DNA from: Stratiolaelaps scimitus
Taxonomy: Eukaryota > Arthropoda > Arachnida > Mesostigmata > Laelapidae
Assembly (NCBI GenBank): GCA_019614645.1
Contig: JABWDB010000005.1
Coordinates: 16,047,001-16,111,000 of the forward strand
DNA length: 64,000 nt
Reading direction: 5' to 3'
In this document: in pieces, positions 47,070 through 59,676 of the stretch
Layout of the letters: the number at the start of each line of letters is the position of its first letter
Numbering within the stretch: position 1 is the first letter of the stretch
Program-made: the position numbers and the translations under genes
Notes under the pieces: model-generated
What the model was told of the DNA's origin: nothing
The model's database searches: none
What the model saw: only the letters and a program-made list of their open reading frames with translations

Positions 47070-48330
47070 TAGGCAGAATCCTCGGAAAAGCTGACACACA
47101 TGATGTCTGAACAGCGAACAACGTCTGTCACACGCCAGTGTCGTAGGGCAATAGTGGTACAAGCAGCAGAGCAACGGCATCGTAGCATCAGCGACATTCT
47201 CACTTGTTGTTCGCCGCTGGCTCTCTGCCTCGCGGCTACGGCTGCGGCTGAACTGCGGTCGTTCTGTGTCGTCCTCGAAGCGCCGAACCACACACGTTCA
47301 CGACTGTGGCCGCGGCCCACTGTCGCGGCACACAGCCACAACGAACGCTAGCCAACGACGAGTCCCCGGCGAGAGACACTCGGCGGCCGGCAACGGACCC
47401 TAAATATAGCGGTGGGGAAGCACTAGGCCCGTTGGCTAGCCCGCTTGCTCGGCCCTAGCAGGCCAGCAAAGGCCGAATGAGGCCGCCGTTAACAAACATC
47501 AAAACACGTTGTCGACCGTCCTTACCGAAGCGCGGTCTCAGGACTGTGCGACGCTCCGTTTAGTTCATTCCGTTTCAAACGTAACGGGGCTGAGGGGTAG
47601 AAGTCTCAAGGGACAGATGGTTGGTAACTGGCAACCGGCTCCCGAATGGACAGCATTTTCGAAACGGACTCGACAACTCTGTAGGGGAGGGGGAGGCAGA
47701 GGAACCGATTGGTGTGGGGTGTTGTTGAGTGATGTGAATGAGAACAAAAGCCTACTAAGGTAGGCCATCGAAGAGCGGCATTGATCAGTCGATGAATGGC
47801 GTGTTCGTCATTACTTTAGCATGGGGGACTAAGGGGAAGGTCATAATGTCTTCATTTTTGCGGCAGCACCAGGAACTACCACCCACTATTACTGCTGCTG
47901 CTGCTGCTGCTACTACTAATGTTAACTAACGTTTTCCACCGACAGCTGACCCTCAGCTGTCTTCGCTTGATGGCAGAAGGGCCTCGGCAGATACCAGTAA
48001 TGGTGTTACCTGCAGCTGTGTAATGTCAGTTATTGTTAGCGTATTGACGAATCGTCGCACGTCGTACACATTCGTTACGTAACTAGCATGAGTTTTACTA
48101 CTAGCGTAGTGTGTAAATATGCCGTTGCAATGTACCATAATTTCCGCCGAATAAACAATCAGCTCTCATCATGAGCGCTCAGTCATTGTCGGCTGCCCGT
48201 CGCTAGTCGAAGCCATTTTCGTGATATTAGGTAGAGGGAAGGTAGGCACGCTGGGCACATCCTTCAACAAGAGTTGGCCAGTCAGTGTCCTCGGTGGATA
48301 AATTTGTCTCTGGAGCGATCACATGAACAG
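47070..48330. other. CpG-rich segment and flank
   Basis: 47180-47470 is GC-rich. A (CTG)n run lies at 47892-47913. No gene is supported. Confidence 0.3.
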
Positions 48331-48337
48331 GTTATGT

Positions 48338-48448
48338 ATGTAATGTGGCGTTTCGGCATCGCTCGCGGCGCTTCAACTGCCGAACGCGGTAAAGATGTTA
48401 AGGTCGTGTTTGGACGCAAAATGAATGCGCGCATTCTCATCGATGAAA
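48338..48448 (+). CDS. possible 36-codon ORF or exon
   Basis: The frame reads MWRFGIARGASTAERGKD then VKVVFGRKMNARILIDEI and stops. The composition is protein-like but short. No splice site or family is recognised; the opposite strand is also open. Confidence 0.15.
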
Positions 48449-48449
48449 T

Positions 48450-51300
48450 TTGAACGGAGAAAGAGCAGCTAGTGTCGTTACTCAGGCCTGGCCAAACGCC
48501 TCGCAAAGGTACACCACCTTTTTTTCCTTCGGTACCGGATTCAGATTCGAAGATGTCAAAGCTCGAATGGCGAGAATTTCAATGCTAACCTTACGAACGT
48601 AAAACCACTTAACACCTCTCGTCGAGAGACTGCTGACACATGTTGGCATTTTGCAGCTGGGTTTTTTGATGAAATTCTGCATAGTTTCGACGATCTGGAA
48701 CACCGAGACAGTGAAAAATCATTACTAAACAATAATAGTTATAATATATATATGTAGCATACCCGTAGGATTTATTCGAGTCTGTCAAGATAAGCAAATG
48801 TTTTAGCATTCGAAGTATGTCTGCTGCGTTTCGGTTTTCATATGACAATTGTCTAACACGCTCGCAACTATCGCAGATCGCTCGTCATCATGAACACCGC
48901 TGCATCTAATACGGGTGCAAATACTAACCTCTGCTGCTGATGACAGTTATTACCGTGTTCGCACGAAAAACAACACCATGAACAAATATAATCACGAAAC
49001 ACACATGCACCCACAGACACATACACATATCATTTATGCACAATTCTCTCCCCTTTGCCAACACAAAATCCACCTTGTTCCAATACCATCTCTCTCTCTC
49101 TCTCTCTCTCACACTCTTTCTCCTGTATTGTGTCACGGAGGTGCGTAAAGGCGTCGTGTACAGCTTCCCAAAGGACCCTCTTAGCGCACGGTATTTTTAC
49201 ACTTTAACAATATCCGCCCAGCGAATTCGTCTCCGAACAGGGGCACTGAGTCATTCATCTGTGCCAATCTGTCAGTGGAGCAGCCCGATCCCGGTTCGTC
49301 TAGTGACATAGGCGCCCATACGCCTGCATAGGCACAACAAAAAAAAACACGAAGCGAATGAACACACACACGCTCTGCAGTACCGAAATCTACCATTTGT
49401 ACTGGTTTTTCTTTTCTTTCGTTCTTTCCTTTTCAACAGTCGAGGTATTGTTCCTTGGGCCACAGTTCTGAACTATCGCTACTATACTAAATGAAACTTT
49501 TTCCTCACTGAACGCAACTGACCCTCGACCAACGTATTATTAATAGTGATGTCCAAGGAAACGCGTTTGCCACTGCAACTATTTCTACTGTAACTGAATA
49601 TGACCGACGCCGGATATAGCAGAACACTCACTGTCTGATGCTGCCGCGGCCTATGAGCCACTGCCAATGTGCTCGGGACCTTATTCGGGTGGCTACGGAG
49701 CGAAGACTCGCTGTGGCCGGTGCAAGAACGGGATACGGTGGACGATACTGGCCGGCATGTAAGCATGCCGGCAGTGACGATCGACTATGACGACGCCGTC
49801 ATCTACGGCGCCATCTACGACAACCCGTAATATTGTTTATAGTTGCTGTTGTACTGGTTGTAGCAGTAGTGGTAGTGGTTATTGTAGTGATGGCTGGCCG
49901 CGAGACTTCTGACTGGCCGGGCGGCTCCGCTCCAGGGCGCCGCCTCCGAGCAGACCTCCGCATAAGGAGATGTCATCAGAACCGCCGACTTCGTTGCTGC
50001 TGCTGATGATGATGATATTTGTGTTGTTACCACCGACGTCGTCGTCGTCGTTGTTGTTGTTGTTGTTCTTGAGACAACAACACTTCGGAAACACAAACGC
50101 GCCGCCAAGAGACGAATGAACGAACTAACGAGTAGGCGAACGATGGGGATCGACTAGCGTATCGCTGGCAGCGAACGACGCAATCGCTCCCCGCCGCAAC
50201 TACAACGACTACAGCGACTACAATTTGTACAGCTGCTGCGAAGGACGCAACGGCGGCCGCGCGGCCGAAACCGAGCCCGACACAGCACCAGCACGGAACA
50301 GCAACCAGCTAACGCGACGGCGGCGGCGGCGGCTAACTCAGCCCAATTTCTCGTGTACGGGATGGTCCCTTGACTGTTGGCATCGACCGCGGCTGCAGCG
50401 GACAGCCAACGCTCGACGCCTGTAGAGGAACAAAACGCGAGCTGTGGTAAATACCGCAAAATGTTGATGGGAGGACAACAACCGCCGCCGTGACAACGCA
50501 CCGATACTACCGCAGAGTATATGATGACACTGCTGTCATGGTTTGGTGTCATACCAATTCGAATGTATAACATTATATATATATATAGATGTTTTGCCGT
50601 TGCTTGTGCCTCTCTGGCGTACTCTCATCGCGGTGGCCGTGCCGGATATTACATTGATTGGGTGTATATTGGCATTGCGGTATGATCCCATTCTGTTGAA
50701 TCTGAATTACATCTAAATTCAGTGATCTTGGAATAATCGTCATGGGTTTAACAGCATAGCATGTACCAAGAACTGCGACCACCACTGGCCCGCCTCTGAT
50801 CCAGCGGTTTATTTGATTGTCAAAACGGTGAAAAATCAAAAGCCAGCCAGATGTATATATATATATATATATATATATAGCGCATGATAGTGGTTCTACA
50901 TTAACTTTTCAGTGCAAATACGATTGTCGCTAGCTATCCCCTTGGAACTGTTGAGATCTTTGGCTAATTCGAGTTGGACTCGGCGGCGAACTTTCGATGA
51001 CTCAACCGAAGCGTCGAGTCGAGTAACAATCAGTCAAGTGATTGTAATGGTAATAATTAGAGCGTAATGGTAGCGAATTAAGTCTCTGAATGGATGTCAC
51101 TTCTTCGTTTCTCGTTATCATCGAAACGTGGGTTAGAAATTCTTTATCCCGTGCGGGAGTTTAAATGGGGATTTTCCCCTGCGATAGACTCGGTCTGGAC
51201 TTAGTAGGATGTAAGCATTAATTAGCTGCCGCTAAGGCGGACTACGACGGTTGTACTTACGGTACTAAGTAGTATCATCCATCGAGGGTCGTTCGTTGTG
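48450..51300. other. stretch without a firm gene; GC-rich 49.6-50.5 kb
   Basis: (CT)n at 49090-49110, triplet runs (GTT, GTC, GAT, GCT) at 49990-50070, and (TA)n at 50573-50588 and 50850-50879. Minus frames at 50573-50839 (GGPVVVAVLGTCYAVKPMT and onward) and 48600-48700 look mildly coding but lack matched splice pairs. Confidence 0.25.
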
Positions 51301-51345
51301 CAAGATCGGACACAGCCGTGACAATTGTTGTCATCTCCTTTGCAG

Positions 51346-51490
51346 TGACATTAGGAGACAATTGAAGATGTCAAAAGAGGTGATCTCCGCAACAAATAAT
51401 CGAATGGAAGCTATACAGTCGGGAACACTTCACCTCAAGATCGACGCAGCAACAGACAGAATCGAGTTTGTTGGCCGCCAATTTGTATAG
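51346..51490 (+). CDS. possible last exon, PCI-like tail
   Basis: An acceptor (TCATCTCCTTTGCAG) at 51344-51345 opens DIRRQLKMSKEVISATNN, RMEAIQSGTLHLKIDAATDR, IEFVGRQFV and a TAG. Helix-turn then a beta hairpin (SGTLHLKID...RIEFV) is the shape of a winged-helix end as in PCI-domain proteins, but that is only an impression. It overlaps the opposite-strand exon 51430-51701; at most one is likely real. Confidence 0.3.
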
Positions 51491-51759
51491 TGGCTGGGAT
51501 AGCTCAACTTAGTTCGCTTTGCGTGTCCCATGAAGCGCGGTGTGTCCGCCACCGCAACCGCATCTGGCGTCTCGACGCCCGATGAAAATGCGGTGAGAAA
51601 TCTATAGATTCGGTGCTGCTGACGCCGCAGTGGTTTGTGTGACAAGCGAACAGTAATGGAATGGACATCGGCACCAAAAATAGCATAGAGACACTTAGTC
51701 GCTGAGAGGGTCACCGCACGGTATATGCAGGCCCATATTGCCCGACGAATAGACAACTA

Positions 51760-51806
<47 letters not shown>

Positions 51807-52084
51807 GTTGTATATTCGTCGAAAAGTAAAATCTTGTTCGAACACAGTAAATAAACAGATGCCTGTCTACCCCGTTTTCCCCACGAGAGGCGAGAACAGA
51901 CAAAAACGTGATGTGAGCAAGAACAATGAAACGTGAAAGAATCGACAAAGGTCTAGTGTCACTCACCATAACGGAAAACTGCCTTCGTCGGTAGTGCAAA
52001 CACGTTTGTGCCAATCTCACTGCACATCCTTAACAACACGGATTTGGCGCGGACGATTTTTTTGCCGATCCTGTTACATCGGCG
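51430..52084 (-). CDS. possible two-exon coding segment
   Basis: Exon 51967-52084 (acceptor GCCTGACAG, donor TTATG|GTGAGT) reads CNRIGKKIVRAKSVLLRM then CSEIGTNVFALPTKAVFRY. Exon 51430-51701 (acceptor TGACCCTCTCAG) continues in agreeing phase with TKCLYAIFGADVHSITVRLS and stays open for about 90 codons to a TGA. No family is recognised. The first exon is the better supported of the two. Confidence 0.35.
51765..51806. repeat. (TA)n microsatellite
   Basis: More than 30 bases of TA, lying within the intron of the putative minus-strand exon pair 51430-52084. Confidence 0.9.
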
Positions 52085-52258
52085 CTGTCAGGCGCGTCAA
52101 GCTATGCAGGTCGATCAGGTCCTCTGTTCATTCGGTTGATTGCGCCGGACGTCAGCGTCCTCACCTTGAAGACCTCTCCGATCTACAAGCTATGTTGTCG
52201 GTTACGTGGTTGGCCTCTGAGCGTCGACACGACCCCTTGGAATCGTTTCTCGAATACC

Positions 52259-52468
52259 CTATTGAGAATTGCCGTAGCCGAGATCTCGAGATATCGAGAA
52301 GAGAGAACTCGACAGACACGCCTTTACTATAGCTGCAACCGTGTCAAATGTGTTCGTCAGGTCAAATAACGGGTTGCAGACACCTAAGCACACTGACCAT
52401 GGTGGCCTCTTACATTTGCCTGTGTTTACGAAAGGGTCGCTCCTATTCCTCAGGACGTACGCTGTCAC
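52259..52468 (-). mobile_element. possible LINE reverse-transcriptase remnant
   Basis: The minus-strand frame contains NPLFDLTNTFDTVAAIVKAC, resembling the palm motif (F-D-L-x-x-x-F-D-T-V) of non-LTR reverse transcriptases. Neither the QGD nor the YADD block is found around it, so the call is weak. Confidence 0.25.
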
Positions 52469-52639
52469 GTTCGCTCTGTTGACGCAATTGGCGTTACGTT
52501 CACAGCATTGACGCGCTAGACGGATGGCCTGTAGATGCGCGAAGTGCGCTCGTACAAACTAGAAGTTACGGTTCCCACTTGTGGGCGGCGGTTACTACAG
52601 AACTAATGGCAACCGGACTCACGAGACAGGGTGACCTGT

Positions 52640-53880
52640 ATCGACGAAGCAAATTCGAGAGAGCAGCCACAGCTTAGCGAGAGCCGTGCGTATGCAAGAG
52701 AATCGAATGCGAACGACACTTCTCTCATTTTCACCTCCTGCAACGAATCCCCGGGTCGTCGTTATGGTCATCGTAGATGGAACAGCGAAATGCTCCCTCG
52801 TCTACGACGCGCTCGACAATGTTCAGCTTGCTGTGATATCGCCCTTGCCGTCTACGAGCAGTTCACTAGCTGGCTGGCAAGTAAGCCAGCGTGTGTGAGG
52901 AGTGACGAGTGTGTTCGGTGCATCGGCTTTTTGGGTTGGTGGACCGTCAGTCGATGAACGCCGCTGTGTTTCTCCAGTCTCTTCTCTTTTTGGCGTGAAT
53001 GCCGCCCCACGCAGCTCGCGTCCCGCACCAGAATTGGCCTCGACTCGGGGGCGGTCGGAGAGGGCGATCTTCAGCTCAGCAGCAGCAGCAGCAGATCGGA
53101 TCGGCAGCCGCCGGCAGCACATTATCCGTACAAAGAAAGAATGACTCTACGGGGATGGATATACGATCTGCGAATGGCCGGCACGGCAAACCATTCGCGC
53201 GCGTACACGCGACAGATTGCTGCCTCCGCTGCTGTTTGCTGCGCCAACGGGGAGCAACATCTGGTGGCGAGGAGAACGCCTTACAAGCGTCATCAGCAGT
53301 CGACGCTGCAGCCAGATACGAGCAGCAGCAGCAAAAGCTGAATCAAAGGCAGGACTGGAGTGAGAGCAGCGAATCCCGACGAAGCAAAGTGGCTCCAATC
53401 GAGTCGCACTGTCCTGAGTTCCACACAGGAACAACGTCTACCACGGACGGGGCTGGTGTCCGATTCACGGCAATCGATGTACGATGATAGCACATCGCAT
53501 TGCCGTGAGCTGTGTACGCATGAACTGTGTGGTTCACCACCAGCACGCTATTGCCACGACTGGCGGCGGCGGCGGCGGCGGCGACTACGCGACTGCCCGC
53601 GAATCTTCGCCGCACAGCGTCACCAAGTAAAGCAGCAGCAGCAGTAGCAGCAGCAACAAAAGCAACATCAGCAACAACATAAAGAAGATGTGTACCATTC
53701 GTGTACTATGTCCCGTAGAGTGTGCCACAGTTGCAGCAGCAGCTGCAGCAGCAGAAGATGCAGAAGAGGGATAAAAACGCAACAGCGAGTAGACGCAATG
53801 CTGAGTCATCGAGTGCCATAATCTTAGGTCTGAGCCGCCCTCCCGACTGGCGCATAGATACATCTGTATTGACAGTCCGA
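52640..53880. other. GC-rich segment with CAG repeats
   Basis: CAG/GCA runs at 53079-53095, 53315-53335, 53630-53660 and 53727-53760, and GGC runs at 53562-53582. All reading frames are open for long stretches on both strands, so no frame can be trusted. It looks like a CpG-dense promoter/5'UTR region. Confidence 0.35.
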
Positions 53881-53889
53881 TGTATTTGA

Positions 53890-56030
53890 AATGACTAGAG
53901 CAGCCACATCGTCACCAACCCGCCATTGTATAATCGCTGGCGGTAGCGGCAGTCAACTCAACGCTAAATAAATGTCTTTGGGATCGATGTCTCTCAATCC
54001 GCAGCAAGAGAGGATTTTCCTTTATTTTTTCTTTCCTGAGGAGCTGAGCCTCACCTCTATCGCTATCTGATAGACCTCAGCATCTAACCTTATTAGGTAT
54101 TACGCGATGAGGAAGGGCCGCAGCACTCAATGGAACTAATGGTAGATGAAGTTTAATCGCGTGCTCTCACGCCGTACAGGACACTCACTCGATGTATATG
54201 TGTGCGATCGATGTCTGCAGGAAATATATGCAGTGTTCGCGCAAACAACGAGCAAACGAGCGCCTGTATGATAACAGTGGTATATAAGTATGAGAGCAAG
54301 TTCGATATATATATATATATATGTATGTGTGTGGTGGTCGATCAATACGCGAGAATTGTCTCTGGCCGCCGTTTGGTTAGTCGGCGGTTAGACATCACGA
54401 CGTAAGCTCGAATGCTTGAGAAACGATTTGACCGAAATTGGCAAATGCCTTTTGTCTCCTGAAGAACCTCTCTAAATCATAATCGAAGTGGGTAACTGAC
54501 AAAACGAGGCAGCGTCTGTACTCAGGTTTCGGTCGTATTTCGTACTGGCCAGGTCCTGTTTTGGAAGTGTTCGGTTCAACTGTTTCTAACCACGAGTGTC
54601 CTCGAGAAAGAGACAGAGATGGCTCTTTTGAAGATGTACATCGTTATCAACACGCACACGAATGGATTGACTTGAATAAATGATGTTAGCGATTGCGAAA
54701 AGTATCGATCGATCCAGATAGTAACGTTTATGACTAACTTATGGACTGTTCGCAGTGATTCGTTATCAGATATCAGTGCACGGACAACGTTGACGGGAGA
54801 TCAAAGTACTCGCTCATGCGCGATGTTATTAACGGTTTGATCTGATTTTACGGCAGTGGCGGCGTTTATCTCCGGCCGAATTCATTCACTCAGTCAGTCC
54901 ATATGGCTGACTGAACCCCATGAACCATTCATGTGTACGTAGATGGCGACAGATGCGGGCATCCAGCCGCGTTGAGTGCTCCCAAACTTGGAAATATCCT
55001 TCGTCGGCTCGTGGTCAAGGCGGTCGGCGTTTGTGGCACAAGGCGGATGCGTACGATTCGTCTCATGAGACCTTCGGGGCCACTCTATATTTCCCCGCAT
55101 ACCGGAAGATATACCAAGTGGTTCATGGCCCCCACAGCGCTGGACTTAATGATAATGAACCGATTTGGCAAATGTCCGAACGCCGAAAGCTTCATGATGC
55201 CGAAGAGGTCATATTGAAAATAACCGAGCTAACGATATCACCGAATCGTTTAGCAGCAGCTACCGTCAAAGCCGGATAGTCTCGAGGAGTCATTGGAACG
55301 TTCTGGACGTCCCATATAGTACAAGGACTATTAGGCTGTCAATGAAGATACACACAGTCAGAGCGACATCGGCTGCCTCGAATTCACCGATTTGTTAGCA
55401 TCGGTGAACTAAAGGGAACGTGACGCAATAACCCCGAAGCAAGGGATATTGTACTCGCTCACACAATCTCAGTTGTTAGTGCTAGAGACCCTCAGAAGTG
55501 TAGTGCAGTGCATAATATCGTCAAATCAGCAACCTTGTATTGAACAGCTTTATCGAATGTGCTCAAAACACCCATTTACAGCGAAGGTATTGTCCTCGGA
55601 AGTATTGACATGATCTCGGAGGTGTCTCTCTTTCGTGGCCTTCCACACACAGACATGTATCTATGGCCAGGATTATTCAGACGCGAGGGTCAGATCGACA
55701 CGGATGTACTATACGATAAAAATGGTTTACTGGCTGATTCGGAGCAAATGTGTAAACGGGAGAGGGGAATACTTTCGCAGGTAGGCCGCTGCGAAGGTAT
55801 CCGCGAACAGGCGGACGAAAGTCAAAATAATGAGACATGTAACAGCGATCTATTGAGGGAAGGGTTCAGATTAGCGATTCACCGTTGTACTTCATGGTGC
55901 AAGCTAACACGTATTTACCGATGCACATAATTAGTACATCAATACTGCTAATACTCTAACGGCTGCTACTACTGTGACTACTATATGCCGATTTCACAAT
56001 TTTCTCAAAGGTTCTCTTACCATTCGTTAT
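53890..56030. other. stretch with weak coding-like frames
   Basis: Plus frames 54920-55279 and 55559-55930 (the latter SEVSLFRGLPHTDMYLWPG and onward, preceded by TATTGAACAG) are protein-like but unsupported. (TA)n lies at 54306-54323. Confidence 0.25.
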
Positions 56031-56039
56031 TCGTCTGCG

Positions 56040-58740
56040 GGCAAAAAAGGAAGAGCTCTTCTACTGCCTCCTTTGGTCACACTGCTGTTGGAGTGGGAGG
56101 CGATGATGGGTGATGGCCATTGGTACGCGTTGGTGACGGCGGCAACGGCGGTGGCAGGGGGCCGAGAATTCTCGAGACCTCCCGTCGGTTACAACGGGGA
56201 CATTCATCTATTCTTTGCTCAGGCCGGTGGATCTTCGGATCTCGTTCGGTTTGTTCCTTCGAACAGGTCTCGCTAGCGGGACTCACTCGCGGGATCGCGG
56301 CGGCAGCGGCGACGACGACAATGATGGCAGCGTCGTCAACAGCCCTGCCAAGAGCGTCCGGTGGCACTTCTATAAATTAATGCGCGTACAGCCCCAGTGG
56401 ACGTACGAAAGTTAATGGCATAATGGTATCTACCATTAACAGCATTGCTGCGGTGTCACGGAGAGCGTTTTGCTAGTTAGTGCTCGTCGGATGTCACGAG
56501 CATCCTGTCACAGCTAGCGCTATCGCTGGCCGATGTCTATTCAGGTGTGAACCGGTGTGTGAAGAACTGTGAACCCTCTTCATTATTGCGTAAGGACTTC
56601 GGGACGAATCGCAGCCGCAGTAGTTGTGCAATTGTTGGTGGTAGAAGAAGAAGCACTGTCTGTAGCCACCATCCAGCTCGTAGCGGTGCGCGACTCCTGT
56701 GTGCGAGTCCTTGCGAACTCCTATGGTCGGCCAGGTCCTTAGTTCGTCACCACCAACGACAGCTGCTCTAACGCGTGGCAGAAAGTGGCTGGTTGCCGCG
56801 CGCGGCCTTGCGGCCACCTCGGAGCTCTCGTCGATGTTTAGCGAGCGACGCACCGGTGAGTTGTGCGTGCATCGCTGACCAGAGGCCTAGGGGACGTCCA
56901 GTCAGGCGGCCTTAAAGGCGACCGGTGGCGAGTGCAGTTGCGTTCACTCTCGCTCCACCCTCTTGCAGCGACCAATCAAACCAGCTGACTGACTGACTGA
57001 CTAGCTAGCTATTCTAGCAAGCACGATGGCAACCGGGCACCTACGGGGACCGACCAACCAGCAGCGACACCGGCAGCAGCAGCAGCTAGAGATCGCCGCT
57101 GTTGGTCGTTTTGCCTCGTCGGGGTGGACCAAGTCAAAGAAAGCTAGCTGACTTAGTGACCAGCGGCTGTGCTTCGTCCATCGGCTGTGCCGTTTTGCTA
57201 TTCGCGTCGACGGCGGTGTCCACTATGGCTGCCACCCCGGCAGAGTTATCCCGTGCCGTCTCGTCCCATACCAGGCTCGGGCTGTTGTTCGCCCGCCGGT
57301 AGCTCTGCCGACCCGCACAGCAGCGGCACCGGTAGCGGCCGGGTGTCCGGGCGCGGCCCGCGCGCGCGCCACCGCTCCTCCGTAGAAGGAAGACGCGACC
57401 GATCGGCCGGCCGACCGGTCTCTGGGGCCACCGGTGGGCAGCGGTAGAAACAGCAGCAGAATTACTAGTGCCACCATCGTCGCCGTGTCGCCGGTGACCG
57501 GCGCGCGGCTGTTGGCCTGTGCGGGGCGGGCAGGGACCAATGACGAGACGATCAGGGACCAAGCCAGGGGCTACGAGAGCCCGAGCAGCATCCGTTGCTG
57601 CAAGCATCTACACCGTGGTAGATGACGGTAGACTCGTGCTACGACTCTGCTACCATCGAGTATTTGTTCAGATGGCTACCGCCGGTCGTTGCGGCGGCAG
57701 CGATAGTAGTTACTGGGGTCTCTACACACCGAATTAAGTCATAGAGACACTGTACCAAGTAAAGTGTCGGCAAACCCAGCTAGCCTGTGTGCCAGCAACA
57801 CACACACACAGGGCCACACGCGGCACTTACGAGGGAGAGAAATCGAGGAGGAAGACGATGACACGAAGAAAGAAACGAAGTGAGTCTATATGTGCAAAAA
57901 GATAGAAAGGGGGGGCAGAGGCCAGGCCAAGTACACGGGCGCCTGGTCGGTCCTCTCGCCGACGAACTCGAGCCTTCCCAGACGGCGGCTGAAGAGCAAC
58001 CTGAGCAACCTCCGAACGGAACACTGACTGAGCGAGTGCATAGCCAAGCCACGGCAGCCGCTTTAGGCGTTTCACGTTCCGCGGTTCTTCTCAAGAGATG
58101 ATGGTCGTCGAACGACGACCTGCGGGGCTGCGGACGAAAGGGCAAGCTGGTGGACTGGCATGCCCATGTCTCTGAATCGATGGGTGAGCGCCTGCGGGTG
58201 TACGGATGTCGGTCCGTTCGCGCGCGCGTGTGTGTCTCTCTCTCTAAGTAACTGTCTCTACCCGCGTGTATGACGGTTGTGAGTGAATGCAAGCGTGTGC
58301 GTGTGTTTTGTATGAAGACTGCATAGTCTACACGTCGCTCTGCAAGCGAGCGACCGACCGATGGACGGGCTTGTTCGGGTTCCTCTACGGGTGGACATCC
58401 TCTACTCTACGGGGACTACCATCTGTCTCCCTTCGTTTGCGGGTCGGTCATTCAGTCACTGACTCGGCGAGTCGAGCAGCCTTCGAGAGTCCGCGTAGTC
58501 GGCCGGTCAAGCCCGCTAGTAGGGCCAGCCAGCGAAAGGAAGCGGGGTCTCTAACTCTGCCTGTTACAAACAGGTTTCCATTCTTTTCCTCAGGATACGA
58601 CACACACACACACACACATACAACACAGACACACACGCATGCTCTCCATGAGCAATTGGGTTTCGGTTTGAGTTTGTCGCTCAGCCTCTGCCTTCTCTGC
58701 CTTCGCGAGCAAATGAGCAGAGCTGGCCAAGCCAGGCCTC
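56040..58740. other. GC-rich, CpG-dense segment
   Basis: Very GC-rich near 57060-57600, with long open frames in all registers. A minus-strand acceptor TTTTTTGCCCGCAG near 56037 and donors CGAATG|GTAAGA near 56018 and CCCTC|GTAAGT near 57828 suggest spliced 5' exons of a minus-strand gene. (CA)n lies at 58600-58636. Confidence 0.3.
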
Positions 58741-58751
58741 ACCACCCGACG

Positions 58752-58935
58752 GCGATATAAGAGCACGGCGATTTGATGAACGAAAGTCCCCTTTTCTCTC
58801 GGCCGTCGCGCCGCCGCCGCCGGCGCCGGCGTCGTCCCATCGTCTTGGGCTCATCTTCGTCTTCTTCCTCATCCGCATCTTCACCCTCATCGTCGACTTC
58901 TATTTCTTCGTCGTATCGTCTGCATTCGTCTGCCT
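58752..58935 (-). CDS. possible exon with acidic then arginine-rich runs
   Basis: The minus frame reads YDEEIEVDDEGEDADEEEDE, then PKTMGRRRRRRRRDGREKR, GLSFIKSPCSYIAVGW and a stop. This layout is common in nuclear proteins, but CTT/CGG-rich low complexity could produce it by chance. An in-frame TAA lies just upstream without a clear acceptor. Confidence 0.25.
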
Positions 58936-58939
58936 CTCC

Positions 58940-59670
58940 ATATTAAGCTGGTGTGACCCCAGCAGGTTTAAATTGCTTCCCACTCATTCATTTGCTTGGG
59001 CTGTTTACACGCCATTATGTATCTCTGTCTGTGTACAGCATATGATGCGCGGTGACGGTGGTCGCTATCGAATAAAATCACCCGTATGCATCACTCGTGC
59101 ACATACACACATTCTATATATTGTATATTTATAAATAAATATATATATATATATATATATATACACCCACCGTAGAGCATACGAGCCTTGAAAACTTGCT
59201 CGTATTATTGGCTTTTCTTGCATTATTTAGGGGATGCAAAATTCCATATGAGATTATTACTAGGTAAGTAGGTATAAATATTAAGGAAAAACATCACGTG
59301 TAAACTCGAATTATCAGCTCAACAAAAAACGCATCAAGTATCACACCTTAATATGTGGGAAATAGCATTATGTCATAAAGTCCCGCAATACGTTTAGAAG
59401 CAAAACAACGAGACTTGTATGACAGTGCGCACACAAGTGGACGTCTGCCAAGCGCAAGTTTCAGCCAACTGTACTTCCTTAAAATAAATATGTATATATA
59501 TATATATATATGTATGCACGCTAGCGTAAGAATAAGGCTATCTCTCGGCACAGCACATTTGGGAAGCGCCCGGCGATTCCCTATGAGTCTTGTCCCATAT
59601 TGTTCAGTTGGATACGTGTTGGATGTATTCAATAAACTCGTAAACTTCACCATTTTCGGAGTGGCTGGAC
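58940..59670. other. gene-free AT-rich stretch
   Basis: (TA)n at 59138-59163 and 59488-59512. No exon seen. Confidence 0.5.
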
Positions 59671-59676
59671 CCCCAA

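Noticed and set aside
51296..51345. Zinc knuckle CKIGHSRDNC ahead of the 51346 exon
   Set aside because: The Cys-His spacing is wrong for a knuckle and the stretch includes the pyrimidine tract and AG of a better splice acceptor, so it is probably intron.
52999..53487. 162-codon plus-strand frame with glutamine runs
   Set aside because: The Q runs come from CAG repeats and overlapping frames on both strands are equally open; kept only as a GC-rich segment.
57134..58292. Long GC-rich minus-strand frames of 157 and 170 codons
   Set aside because: Alanine/arginine/proline-rich composition with several registers open at once is what CpG-dense noncoding DNA gives; no domain, and donors interrupt them.
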